Below, one piece after another: positions 9,449-19,655 of a stretch of 64,000 nt of DNA. Both the position numbers and the translations under genes were made by a program. Origin of the DNA: Peltaster fructicola (lineage: Eukaryota; Ascomycota; Dothideomycetes); the NCBI GenBank assembly GCA_001592805.2, contig CP051142.1, positions 2,976,001 through 3,040,000 on the forward strand, in the 5' to 3' direction. Positions within the stretch are counted from its first letter, which is position 1. Every line of letters starts with the position of its first letter. The notes beneath the pieces were generated by a model that saw only the letters and a program-made list of their open reading frames with translations, ran no database searches and was not told the origin of the DNA.

Positions 9449-11899
9449 ATGGACGTCGAAGACAAAGAAAAACTTGACTCTAGCGCTCGAAGGCGAGACC
9501 TGATGGGTCGCACGAGGCACGAGGCGTCTATCGCTGGCGACTCCGACGTCTATCTGCGTCCGACATACCTGCCATGGCACAGAGCTTCAGCGTCAACACG
9601 CCGATCATCAGCTCGTCGACCTTCACTCATCCTGCAGCGCGCAGAAACAATTGGCGGCACGAAACACTGGTGGAAGTTCACATTACGAGACTGGGATGAT
9701 GACGAACCTCAGTCGTGGTGGTTCGCCTCTATCGCCATTCCACTGCTCGCTGCTACTATAGGACCTCTGGCGAACGTTCTCTCGATTGCTGCATTGGTTA
9801 CGTACTGGCGGGAGTGTGTGTCGACTGTCGCTGATGCTAACGATTCGGCAACATGCTATTGGGATGGCGACGACAACAACATCACATCTGATCTGCTAGG
9901 CATAGCATATGCAGATCCGCGATGGTGCTACAACCTCAACGCCGTTTCGCTCGCCCTTGGCTTTGTCGGCAACATCTTCCTGCTATTCAACTTCACTCGT
10001 CGCATCCGCTATATTGTCGCATTGCCAGTCACCATCCTGATGTGGTTTGTCGCCTCTGGCATCCTTATGGGCATCTCCATCGCCATGGCAATCTATGTAC
10101 CGCCAGTGGCTCCCTACCAGATCTATAGTCAGGGCTTCTGGTTTGCTATCATGGCAGCCATCCTGTACTTCTTCTGCTCAGTCTTGCTCATGGTCAACAT
10201 GATAGGCTATTTCCTTGGATACTACCCGCAGAACTTCACACTCACAGATGCACAGAGAACACTTATCTTGCAGACCATGATGTTCTTCATCTGGCTTGCA
10301 GGAGGAGCTGGTGTCATTACCAACCTTGAATCTCGTGCTGATTCTGGTGCGGATGCCATACCACTAAACTTCAGCTATACCAACGCTCTCTACTTTTGCG
10401 ATGTCACCATCCTCACTATTGGATTCGGCGATCTCTACCCAACCAGCGACGCTGCCAGAGGTTTCGTCATTCCATACGCCATTGGTGGTATCGTTGCCCT
10501 TGGTCTGATGGTCACCAGCTTGACAAGATTTGCTGGTGAAATTGGCTCAGACAAGATCATCTATCGTCATATTGAGCGAAGTCGTGCTCGTACTGTGGGT
10601 AGAACTGTCACAAGCTCTTTAGAATACGAAGACAGACGAAATATCGATCTTTCTCAACGTCCAGAGATCTCCGCACCGATGCCTATACAGAGCAGAACAG
10701 CAACTATCAAAATCGCTGACGACAAGGAGAACAACACAGAGCTACCAAGCCAAAGGACCTTGCGAAGAGCGGCTACTCTGCCTATACTGCAGAGAGCAGC
10801 CACCATACCTCTTCAGCGTGCAGCAACAATTCTTTCTGGTACTAGAACGCCCAAGTTGTACCTGCTTCGTGAAGAGAAGGACCGCTTCCAAGCAATGCGA
10901 CGCATACAGTCCGAGACAGAGCGCTTTAAGAAGTACTATGCTCTCGGCATGTCTGTGATTTCCTTCGGCATCTTGTGGTGCTGCGGTGCTGTCGTCTTCT
11001 GGCAGGCAGAGAAGGAGCTGCAAGGAACTAACTACTTTGAAGCACTCTACTTCTGTTACGTCTCACTGCTCACCATCGGGTACGGAGACCTTGCGCCAAA
11101 GAGTAACCCGGGTCGTGCTTTCTTTGTGGTCTGGTCGCTTATTGCTATTCCTACCATCACGTTGTTGATAAGTCACCTTGGCGAAACGCTCATCGAGAAC
11201 ATCAAAGACGCCACGAGTGCAGCAGCAGACTTCACAGTGCTGCCAAAGGAGGGCATCTGGCGAACGTTCATAGAGAGCCATCCTTATCTCGAATCGTGGC
11301 TTCTCCGTCGCAAAGAGGAGAGAGCTACACGGCGACGCATGGAGGAGGGCCTGCCCATCGGCCCAGAACCTGAGGCAGATGTGCCGCCTACCATTGTTCA
11401 GCTGGCAGAGGAGGACCTTTCACATCATCAGCTTGCTCGCAAACTTGCACGAGCTGTCAAACAAGTTGCCAAAGACACACGAGATGCGCCACACAAGCAA
11501 TACAGTTACGAGGAATGGGTCGAGTTCACCCGCCTGATACGCTTCACCGCTAAGGCGGGTGAGGACGTTGCGATCGATGAGGAAGAAGGCATGATTGAAT
11601 GGGACTGGATCGGCGAAGACAGTCCTATGATGGCCAAGGGTAGTGAAGCAGACTTCTTGCTTGAAAGATTATGCGAGAGCATGCAGCGATACATTATGCG
11701 GATTGCTAGCACCGTCAAGATGCCCTCTAGTCCAGACAGCGGCACTGCGACGTTGTTTGCTGGGAGAAGTCAAGGGGAGCGCCTTAGTGAGGATGCACTG
11801 GGACCTCACGATGAAAAACATGGCAATGACCCGGAAGATTCTGCTTCAGTGACGATCAGGCTACACAAGAGGCATGCGACATTCGAAGACAATGACTGA
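9449..11899 (+). CDS. TOK1: TOK1-type outward-rectifying potassium channel
   Basis: Two-pore-domain fungal plasma-membrane K+ channel with eight transmembrane helices. Intronless, 816 aa from ATG 9449; the frame is open a little upstream but with no ATG. Helices run from about residue 95 (WWFASIAIPLLAATIGPLANVL) through the first pore loop with selectivity filter TIGFGDLYP (near residue 330) and the second with TIGYGDLAP (near residue 550). Between the pore halves is a ~140-residue cytosolic linker with repeated LQRAAT-like steps (LPILQRAATIPLQRAATI). The C-terminal tail of about 240 residues is charged. Both filters are intact, so the channel should be K+ selective. Confidence 0.95.
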   Translation: MDVEDKEKLDSSARRRDLMGRTRHEASIAGDSDVYLRPTYLPWHRASASTRRSSARRPSLILQRAETIGGTKHWWKFTLRDWDDDEPQSWWFASIAIPLLAATIGPLANVLSIAALVTYWRECVSTVADANDSATCYWDGDDNNITSDLLGIAYADPRWCYNLNAVSLALGFVGNIFLLFNFTRRIRYIVALPVTILMWFVASGILMGISIAMAIYVPPVAPYQIYSQGFWFAIMAAILYFFCSVLLMVNMIGYFLGYYPQNFTLTDAQRTLILQTMMFFIWLAGGAGVITNLESRADSGADAIPLNFSYTNALYFCDVTILTIGFGDLYPTSDAARGFVIPYAIGGIVALGLMVTSLTRFAGEIGSDKIIYRHIERSRARTVGRTVTSSLEYEDRRNIDLSQRPEISAPMPIQSRTATIKIADDKENNTELPSQRTLRRAATLPILQRAATIPLQRAATILSGTRTPKLYLLREEKDRFQAMRRIQSETERFKKYYALGMSVISFGILWCCGAVVFWQAEKELQGTNYFEALYFCYVSLLTIGYGDLAPKSNPGRAFFVVWSLIAIPTITLLISHLGETLIENIKDATSAAADFTVLPKEGIWRTFIESHPYLESWLLRRKEERATRRRMEEGLPIGPEPEADVPPTIVQLAEEDLSHHQLARKLARAVKQVAKDTRDAPHKQYSYEEWVEFTRLIRFTAKAGEDVAIDEEEGMIEWDWIGEDSPMMAKGSEADFLLERLCESMQRYIMRIASTVKMPSSPDSGTATLFAGRSQGERLSEDALGPHDEKHGNDPEDSASVTIRLHKRHATFEDND

Positions 11900-12105
11900 T
11901 CGACGCAGCTATGTTGGATGTCTGAGGCTTTGTGCTTGCTTCCACCGACAGCTCTTTGTTGAGACACCAAAGCATACATTCACTTCCTTGACAGACCAAT
12001 CATCCCGACATACATATGACATAAGGCAGGTCGAGCCACTGACGATCTGCTCGACAACATCAATCTTTTCCAGTTCAGAACAAGTATTCAATCACTACCG
12101 CCGCG

Positions 12106-13483
12106 ATGCCTAGACTCCCGCGAGGACAAGCTTCTACCAGAGGCGAACAAGAGAACACACTCGTTATCCCTGTTGGGGAATTCGCCACCGTCGAACATAG
12201 GGATCCCAATCAATCATACGACGATTATCCTGCAATATCCAGCATTCTCCTTGCCCAGATTTATGAAGATGCCACTGATAAAGATACATGGATCCCTGCG
12301 ATTGATAAGCGGGTATGGTTCTGGCGTATGCGAGCTTGGCATTGCAATAACAAGACTATTGGCTATGCGGATATGGCAGACGGTTGCGAAGGAAAGAAAC
12401 TCAGATGGAATGATCCTCGACAGATAACTCTTGACCCTTGGCTCAAGAGTTGTGAGAAGAATGCAGATGCTATCCGTGTCGCGATCGTAGCAGGATTTCG
12501 TCGCAGCAAGACTACAAGCGGTGGAGCCACGGGTCGTTTTCGACCAAGAGCGATGCCAGAGGAGCCGGTGGATCAAGTTGGTGTGTTCTCGAACCACAGA
12601 TCTTCTCGGAACAGACGACCAGATGCCGGCGAAGACGGTTCAGAGGAGATTGATGTGATTGCTCAGGTCAAAGTCGATATCGAGAAGACAGGTCAGCTTG
12701 GGAGCGTTGATCTCTTGGTCTTGGCGGCATTCGAGCTCACTGAGTCGCTCGACGAGATCAAGACTTTCTTTCTGGACGCTTGTGAATGGAAGTCTAGCAA
12801 TCCCAGAAAGTCAGAGCGCAAAGTTGGGCTCAAGTCTCTGCTTCCTCACGACGACTATGACCTCGAGATATGGGTATGCGCCGTGAACATCTGCAGAGGT
12901 GTCTTTACTGATAGCGTAACAGGTGTTGCCGCAAGAGCGAAACAACCTGAAGATGTACAACTGGGGTTTATCTCCACGTCTTCGCGTTTGGGACTTCACT
13001 GAGCATAACCACCCTGAGGACACGCGCTATGCACCTCTGTACGTCGAAGCTCGTGTTGTTCCGAAGAAGCAAAGTCGTCCAGGACAGCCGTCAAAGGCAA
13101 CAGAGAAGACCAGCAAGCGTGCCAGAGATGAGCCTGCAGACGAGGACAACGCGAGTGACAACGGTCAAGACTCAACTTGGCGCGTGGATGTTCGAACGAG
13201 CAGAGGCAGCGCAGCCAGACAGCCTGCTGCAACTTCTCGACGTCAGCATGCTTCGACTCAACGCCATGTTGAGCAGCCTTCCACGAGTGGACGCCGTAGG
13301 AGTGGCATGGCATCCGCACCACGTCAGCGCGGTGTTGCACGTCCCGTCGCGAAGCCACGTCAGACAGGAGTCACCAACTTGAGCGGTCGCCAGCAGACAT
13401 CGGTCCACCAGCGAGACGCAAGTCCTGTGCGAAGTGACGCTGGCGAGAGCACAGACGACGGAGATGAAGAAGACGTATCTTGA
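12106..13483 (+). CDS. Hypothetical protein with basic Ser/Arg-rich tail
   Basis: I do not recognise this protein. Exons 12106..12873 and 12923..13483 are joined over a 49-nt intron (GTATGC...AACAG, branch TTACTGAT), giving 442 aa. The N-terminal ~150 residues look globular and aromatic-rich (AIDKRVWFWRMRAW, DPWLKSCEKNADAIRVAI). A second ordered block (KVDIEKTGQLGSVDLLVLAAFEL, MYNWGLSPRLRVWDFTEH) spans the intron. The last ~150 residues are low-complexity, rich in Arg, Gln, Ser and Thr, and end in an acidic run (STDDGDEEDVS). No signal peptide, membrane helix or zinc-binding pattern is visible; a nuclear role would fit the charge pattern but is only a guess. It lies 206 bp after TOK1 on the same strand. 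Confidence 0.7.
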
Positions 13484-14279
13484 CATGCTCTTACGCAGGA
13501 TGATTCTTCTGAAGGAGTGCTTGAAAGCCGTCGTCTCTTCCAAGCGCAGGAACCAGAACACTCAGCAGTCCGGAGTCGCTCACGCTATGAAGCGTGGTCG
13601 CCATGCTGTTCGACGGCATCACTAGATCGAAGGTAGTCAAAGTTCGTAGAATTAGTCCAACCGGCACATGGCACACAAGGAGCAAGGCCTTCTCAGGCCG
13701 CCCCATGATTCCAGTCCAAGCTGCGCGGCGTAAAAGAGTCTTTCTAGTGTAAGCTCATCTATCAATCAATATCTTCGTCCGATCGTCAACCAGAAAATGG
13801 ACATGAGACACACGGCCTGGCCGGCTAGACTTTGCTCTAGCCGAAGCAAGTGACATCCCTCTTGAACACCATGAGCGCCCAGACATGTCTAGTAGTACAA
13901 CCGGCACGAGACTCGGTTCCACTCTGGGGAAAGTACCACGTGAGAGGTAGATTGCAACCGTTGAAAGGCGAGCGGGGATCGACGCTTGGAGCAATCGCGG
14001 AGTCTTCGTATGGGAATCACTCTGGGGCTCCAAGCTAGTTGGGGTTACGATATCGGTGCGAAGATTCTGTTAAAAGCATTGAAATATGCATTCTTCGCTG
14101 CTGTTCCTTTTCTCTTTCTCATCTGAGAACGTCACGACGCCGAACGGACGATCAAGACCGAATGTGAGTAAGCTCTGCACCATTGCGTCAACCCCAGCCT
14201 TGGCACCGTTGCCGGGCTATCCTGGGCATGCTTGTCGTTGCTTCTGCTCTCTTGGAAAGCCACTGACCTTCACAACAGC
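13484..14279. other. Intergenic, JEN1 promoter and leader
   Basis: 796 bp holding the 3' flank of the hypothetical gene and the JEN1 promoter. A pyrimidine-rich stretch (TTCCTTTTCTCTTTCTC) near 14105 precedes the likely leader intron. Nothing else was recognised. Confidence 0.4.
14164..14278 (+). other. Probable 5'UTR intron of JEN1
   Basis: GTGAGT donor at 14164 and an acceptor (CTGACCTTCACAACAG) ending at 14278, one base before the JEN1 ATG at 14280; 115 nt. An upstream ATG at about 14086 opens a reading frame that would enter JEN1 in the wrong frame after splicing, so it would be an upstream ORF. Confidence 0.55.
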
Positions 14280-15998
14280 ATGGCGGACTACAAGGGCACC
14301 ACAGAGTTCTCAGAACAGCGAGATGACACTCGCTATGCTGGCGCTGGCGAGACTCCGGTCAAGATGAGCGCCGGTCGTTATCTGGCGACCCGCTTCTCGA
14401 CGCTGAAGCCGCCAATGGACAGAGTCGAGAATCCTTTCAAGGTCCTGTCGCTCTTGAGTACCAAGCAGTGGCTCTTTTTCTTTGTTGCATTCATCGCATG
14501 GACCTGGGATGCTTTCGACTTCTTCACAGTGTCCTTGACAGTCTCTGATCTAGCCACCGCCTTCGGCAAATCCAAGGCGGACATCACATGGGGAATCACC
14601 CTCGTGTTGATGTTGAGATCTGTCGGTGCTATCACATTCGGTCTTGCTGCTGATCGCTTCGGTCGAAAATGGCCCTTCGTGGTGAACAACGTTCTGTTCA
14701 TCGTCCTGGAGCTTGGCACTGGTTTCTGCCAGACGTACGAGCAGTTCCTTGGCGTGCGTGCACTCTTCGGTATTGCCATGGTGAGTTGTTACAGTTCAGC
14801 TTGAAGTCATAGCTGACGACATCAGGGTGGTCTGTATGGTAACGCAGCTGCGACTGCTCTCGAGGACTGCCCAGAGCGCGCCAGAGGTATCATCTCTGGT
14901 ATGCTGCAACAGGGATATGCTTTCGGCTACCTCCTGGCAACAGTCTTCGCTCGTGGACTCGTCGACACAACTTCATCCGGCTGGCGTCCACTGTACTGGT
15001 TCGGCGCTTGTCCTCCAATTCTGATCATCGCCTTCAGACTCTGCCTGCCCGAGACCGACAGCTACATTGCCCGCAAGGCAGTGCGCGAGTCACGACCAAA
15101 CATTGGCAAGACCTTCCTGGCAGAGGGTAGGGTTGCCATCCGTAGGCACTGGCTGCTCCTTGTCTACATGGTCTTGTTGATGGCCGGTTTCAACTTCATG
15201 AGCCACGGTTCCCAGGATATCTACCCTACTCTTCTGTCGAACGAGCTCTTGTTCAATGCCAACCAGGTCACTGTCACTCAAGTCGTTGCCAATCTAGGAG
15301 CCATGACAGGTGGTACTCTCATCGGCTACTTCAGTCAGATGTTTGGTCGACGATTCAGCATCATCTATGCCAGTATCCTTGGAGGTGCTCTGATCTACCC
15401 ATACTGCTTTGTGCAGAGCGACAAGATCATTGCCGCAGCATTCTTCATGCAGTTCATGGTTCAAGGAGTGAGTCAGGACTGATCTGCCATTAGCTCGTCG
15501 CTGACTCGTCGCAGGCATGGGGTGTTATCCCTATTCACTTGATGGAGTTGAGTCCAGCCAGCTTCAGAACCTTCGTTGGTATGTATCCTTGAAGATAGTG
15601 TGTGGCATAGCTGACGGTCTCTCAGTCGGCACTAGCTACCAGCTTGGTAACCTTGTGTCTTCAGCAAGTTCCACCATCGAAGCCACTATTGGTGAGAGAT
15701 TCCCTCTTGATCCAGTGGTGATCAACGGTGTCAAGACCACCCGATACAACTACGGCATTGTGTAAGTTTGTTGTCCTGTTCTTCGACCTCGCTAATACCG
15801 TCCAGCATGGCCATCTTCATGGGATGTGTCTTCGCTTATGTTATCCTGCTCACCTTTATTGGTCCAGAGTTCAAGGGTCGCGATATGGGTATCGAGCACG
15901 ACGAGGACTTGCAGATAGCTGCCGGAAGTGATGCGGTCGCTGCAGTCGCTCATGGTCCGACTCACCGGACTGACTCTGATAGTATCGAGAAGGTCTAA
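14280..15998 (+). CDS. JEN1: JEN1-type monocarboxylate/proton symporter (MFS)
   Basis: Plasma-membrane carrier for lactate, pyruvate, acetate or dicarboxylates, in yeasts repressed by glucose. Exons 14280..14780, 14826..15467, 15515..15578, 15626..15761 and 15806..15998 join in phase to 511 aa; introns are 44-47 nt. About twelve membrane helices are expected, with FFFVAFIAWTWDAFDFFTVSL as the first. The MFS loop 2-3 motif is ADRFGRKWP. The JEN signature NXX(S/T)HXSQDXXXT is present as NFMSHGSQDIYPT near residue 290. Tail and head are hydrophilic and cytosolic. Substrate range among the JEN1/JEN2 clades cannot be told by eye. Confidence 0.93.
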
Positions 15999-17546
15999 AG
16001 AGAACTGAAGCTACGAGTTGATGTGCTTATGCACGGACCTTATGGTTTTTAATGATTGGTAGTCGTCACAATGCTGTACACAAACTTCTTGCTACAGTCT
16101 TGCGTTTCTGCTCCTGTCGACACATCGATGCTGTGTTCCATCGTGGTGTCAGATCTGCAGTAAGTACAAACATCGAGCCATGGGTTTATAATACGCATAC
16201 GACCACGCCGCGAACCCTCGCGTCATTCGAACATCAGAAATTAAGATATGAGACGCGCTTCTGGCAGGCGGAGAGCAGCATCACAAGAGTGCCGTACTGC
16301 TATCAACCATCGCATGCCAGACGTGCAGCGAGACGACTGATATCTCACCACTTGCCTGCGTCGAGCACCAATACTAATGAGGTTCTTGGCAGGACTGACA
16401 GCACTCACGGCGTTAGATCGGCCATCGTGGCTAGAGAAGCAACTTGGACCAAGCCCTGGCACGCCCTATGAGCGGAACGCCTCGCGATAGTGACAATATA
16501 AGCCCTCACCGCGCCATCACTCGAGCTTGTTTGCACTGCTCAACTTCATCTCTTCCTTCGGTGCATCAGTGCTCAAACAATCTATCTATCACCATCACAT
16601 ACACTCACTATCGTCCTGGTTGGCTCTCTTGCATGATCATGCGGTGCAACGCCAGTCGGTCACATTCCTCTTCGAGCCTAGTTGGTTGAGATGGTAATCT
16701 ATACTTTCTGTGTCGGGCATAGTCAGGAAACGCCCTGGTCAGCGGTATCTGTCAACGAGCCAACAGGAGAGCCGAACACTCAGTCCCCCCTCTACCGTCT
16801 AGAATCTCTGTCGGTCATCGTTATCAGCTGCAACGTGGTGAGTGGTCAGGATGATCTGCACGAACGCCGCAGCAACTCAACAAGCTATTATCTCTGTCGC
16901 GGCACTGTATATCACCGGCGGTATAGCATGAACTCCTGGTCGATCGCGTGCTCTGCCCCGCTGAGCGATTCAACGTTCGGAGCCACCAAGGATGGATCTT
17001 ACAACGAAGTGTACATGCTAGACACGCCGTCAATTCAGACGCGGAGGCAATAGTCGATGCACAGGACATTGCGGTTCGCTCTACTTCAAAGAGGCGAACC
17101 AGGTGTTGGGGTGTACAATACACGATCCAATGAGAATGCTGCTGGTTCATCTTGATGTTCTGGAAGAGTTCTGGAACCGACGCGATGCAGGGACCGTGCT
17201 GCTATCAGCCAATCTACCAGGTTCATGCTTATCTCGACCTGCACCGCTGCAAGCGGCGAGTCCTAGTTCATGGCCTCTTAGTGCGAACTAGCGACATGTA
17301 CCTCACGCATCCAGTGGCAATCCATGTGCGCAGCGTGGGCCACAGACAGCTTTGGGACATCAGCCGAGACGAGCTGTCTAGTCTGCAGTCAATGGCTGTA
17401 AGATCTGAGGCTTGCACGGTCACTGAAGGTAGGTCTTATCGCCCGCGTGGGCGCAAGACATAAGTATCTGAGCCTCCTCTACGTTACACGCAACCTTTCC
17501 CGTTCCTTCCTTCTGACCCTTACCTACTCACAAGACTATCGTCAGA
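15999..17546. other. Long intergenic between JEN1 and YAT permease
   Basis: 1.55 kb with no recognisable coding sequence on either strand; ORFs are short and show no domain. It holds the JEN1 3' flank and presumably a large promoter for the permease; pyrimidine-rich sequence (CCTTTCCCGTTCCTTCCTTC) at about 17490-17515 lies just before the permease ATG and looks like a leader region. Confidence 0.4.
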
Positions 17547-19655
17547 ATGGCGACTCAGGGTGTGGATGGCGACTACGAGAAGGGCTTCGGTGCAAAGACC
17601 GAAGTTCAGGATGCCCACACCAGCAACGAATATGATGTGCAGAGCGGCGCACCAAGAGATCTCAAGCGCCATCTGCAAGGCAGACACATGCAGATGATCG
17701 CTATTGGTATGTTCGCGAGTCACTTTTGGCATAGGTACTCCTGACGACGTCGTTGGCTGGGCACGCTGAAGAGTGAAAGACCACTGCTCGTCTGCAAGAC
17801 CTTTAAGGCTCTACAGGCTGAGTTCAGTGCAAGCTTTTGATGCTTGTAAAGCTCTCTGCAAGGCTCCGAACCAGCCGGGCGTCGTCAGCGACTCGACTAT
17901 CGCCTGAGTGTACGACGAACCTGTTCACTTCTAACATCTCACAGGTGGTGCTATCGGCGCAGGTTTCTTCGTGGGATCGGGTTCAGCCTTGGAGAAAGGA
18001 GGTCCCGCATCGCTTGTCATCTGTTTCATCATCATCGGACTCATGCTGCTCGTTACCATGCAAGCTCTGGGTGAGCTTACAGTGCTCTTCCCTGTCAACG
18101 GTGCTTTCTATTCCTATGCTGTTCGCTTCATCGATCCAGCCGTTGGCTTCGGTGTCGGATGGAACTATGCGATTCAGTGGCTGACTGTGCTGCCCTTCGA
18201 GCTCACTGCGGCCTCCATCACCATCGACTACTGGGACCCAACTGGCCGTATTGATAAGGCCGTCTGGGTTGGCGTCTTCTTGTTCGTTCTCATCATCATA
18301 CAGTGCTTTGGAGTTCGAGGTTACGGCGAAGTGGAGTTCTTCCTGTCCTTCATCAAGGTCACAGCGACGATTGGTTTCATTATCCTTGCAATTATCATCG
18401 ACTGCGGTGGAGTACCAACACAACCATACTTTGATAATGGATCACGCTACATTGGAGCCCGATACTGGTGAGTCACGCTTCGGAATGATGATTGTTGGGG
18501 TCGGGAGCTCGATTTCAAGTCCTCACGTGACTCGACTTCACTTCATTCTGCCACATCACAACAGCTTTTATTCCCTCTTCCGCACGATCGCTAACTGTCG
18601 TCCAGGTATGATCCCGGTGCCTTCCAGCACGGCTTCAAGGGCTTCTGTGCAGTATTCGTCACTGCCTCGTTCGCCTTTGGTGGAACAGAGTTGACTGGCC
18701 TTGCTGCGGCCGAGTCTGCCAACCCATTGAAAGCTATTCCTCAAGCCACCAAGCAGGTCTTCTGGCGTATCTCGATCTTCTACGTCCTGGGACTGTTCCT
18801 CGTTGGTCTGGTCGTCAGCTCAACCAACGAGAGATTGCTCGGTGTCGGTGAATCGTATACCTCAGCTTCGCCATTCGTCATCGCCATCGACCAGGCCGGT
18901 ATCAAGGTACTGCCATCGATCTTCAACGCTGTGATTACCATCTCTGTCATCTCGGTCGCCAATTCCTGCGCTTACGCCAGCACACGCACGCTTCAAGCAA
19001 TGGGAAAGAGTGGTCATGCTCCATCCTTCCTCGCCTACGTTGACAAGGCTGGTCGTCCCGTCTTCTGCATCCTGCTCCAGATTGCTTTCGGTTTCCTCGC
19101 TTTCGTCATCGATGTCCCCAATGGCGATACAGAGAGCGCCTTCTTCAATTGGCTGTAAGTGATCATCAACTTTGCAATTGCTCAGACTAACACCTGGTCA
19201 GGTTGGCACTCAGTGGTCTTTCAAACTTCTTCATCTGGGGATCCATCTGTCTCAGCCACGTGAGATTCAGGAGCGCTTGGAAGGCTCAGGGAAGAACACT
19301 GGACGAAATCCCATACAAAGCTGCCTTTGGCGTTTGGGGTAGTCTTTTCGGACTCTTCCTTGTCGTGCTTTGCTTGATGGCACAGTTCTACGTCGCCCTC
19401 TATCCAGTCAGTGGGCCACAGCTCGATCCTACTGGTTTCTTCCAAGCCTACCTCGCCGCGTTCATCATACTGTTCAGTTACGTGTTCTGGAAGTTGTGGA
19501 CAAGGAATTTCAGCCTCTATGTCAGAGCTAGCGAGATGGATGTCACTACCGGCCTGCGTGGCGACCTACACGAGTTGCATCAAGAGGCTGAGGTTGTACA
19601 GGAAGAGGCTACGTGGGCAAACTTGCCATACCGTGCTTTCAGAGCGGTCTTCTAA
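17547..19655 (+). CDS. Amino acid permease (YAT / APC superfamily)
   Basis: Proton-coupled amino acid permease of the fungal YAT family, plasma membrane. Exons 17547..17706, 17945..18467, 18606..19154 and 19202..19655 join in phase to 561 aa. After a ~50-residue cytosolic head ending in RHLQGRHMQMIAI comes the helix-1 motif GGAIGAGFFVGSG, then helices such as PASLVICFIIIGLMLLVTMQ, the helix-6 region ASFAFGGTELTGLAAAESANP, and SNSCAYAST-type sequence (VANSCAYASTRTLQAMGKSG). The substrate is not predictable. The first intron is 238 nt and the second 138 nt, well above the 41-49 nt norm of the window. Confidence 0.93.
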
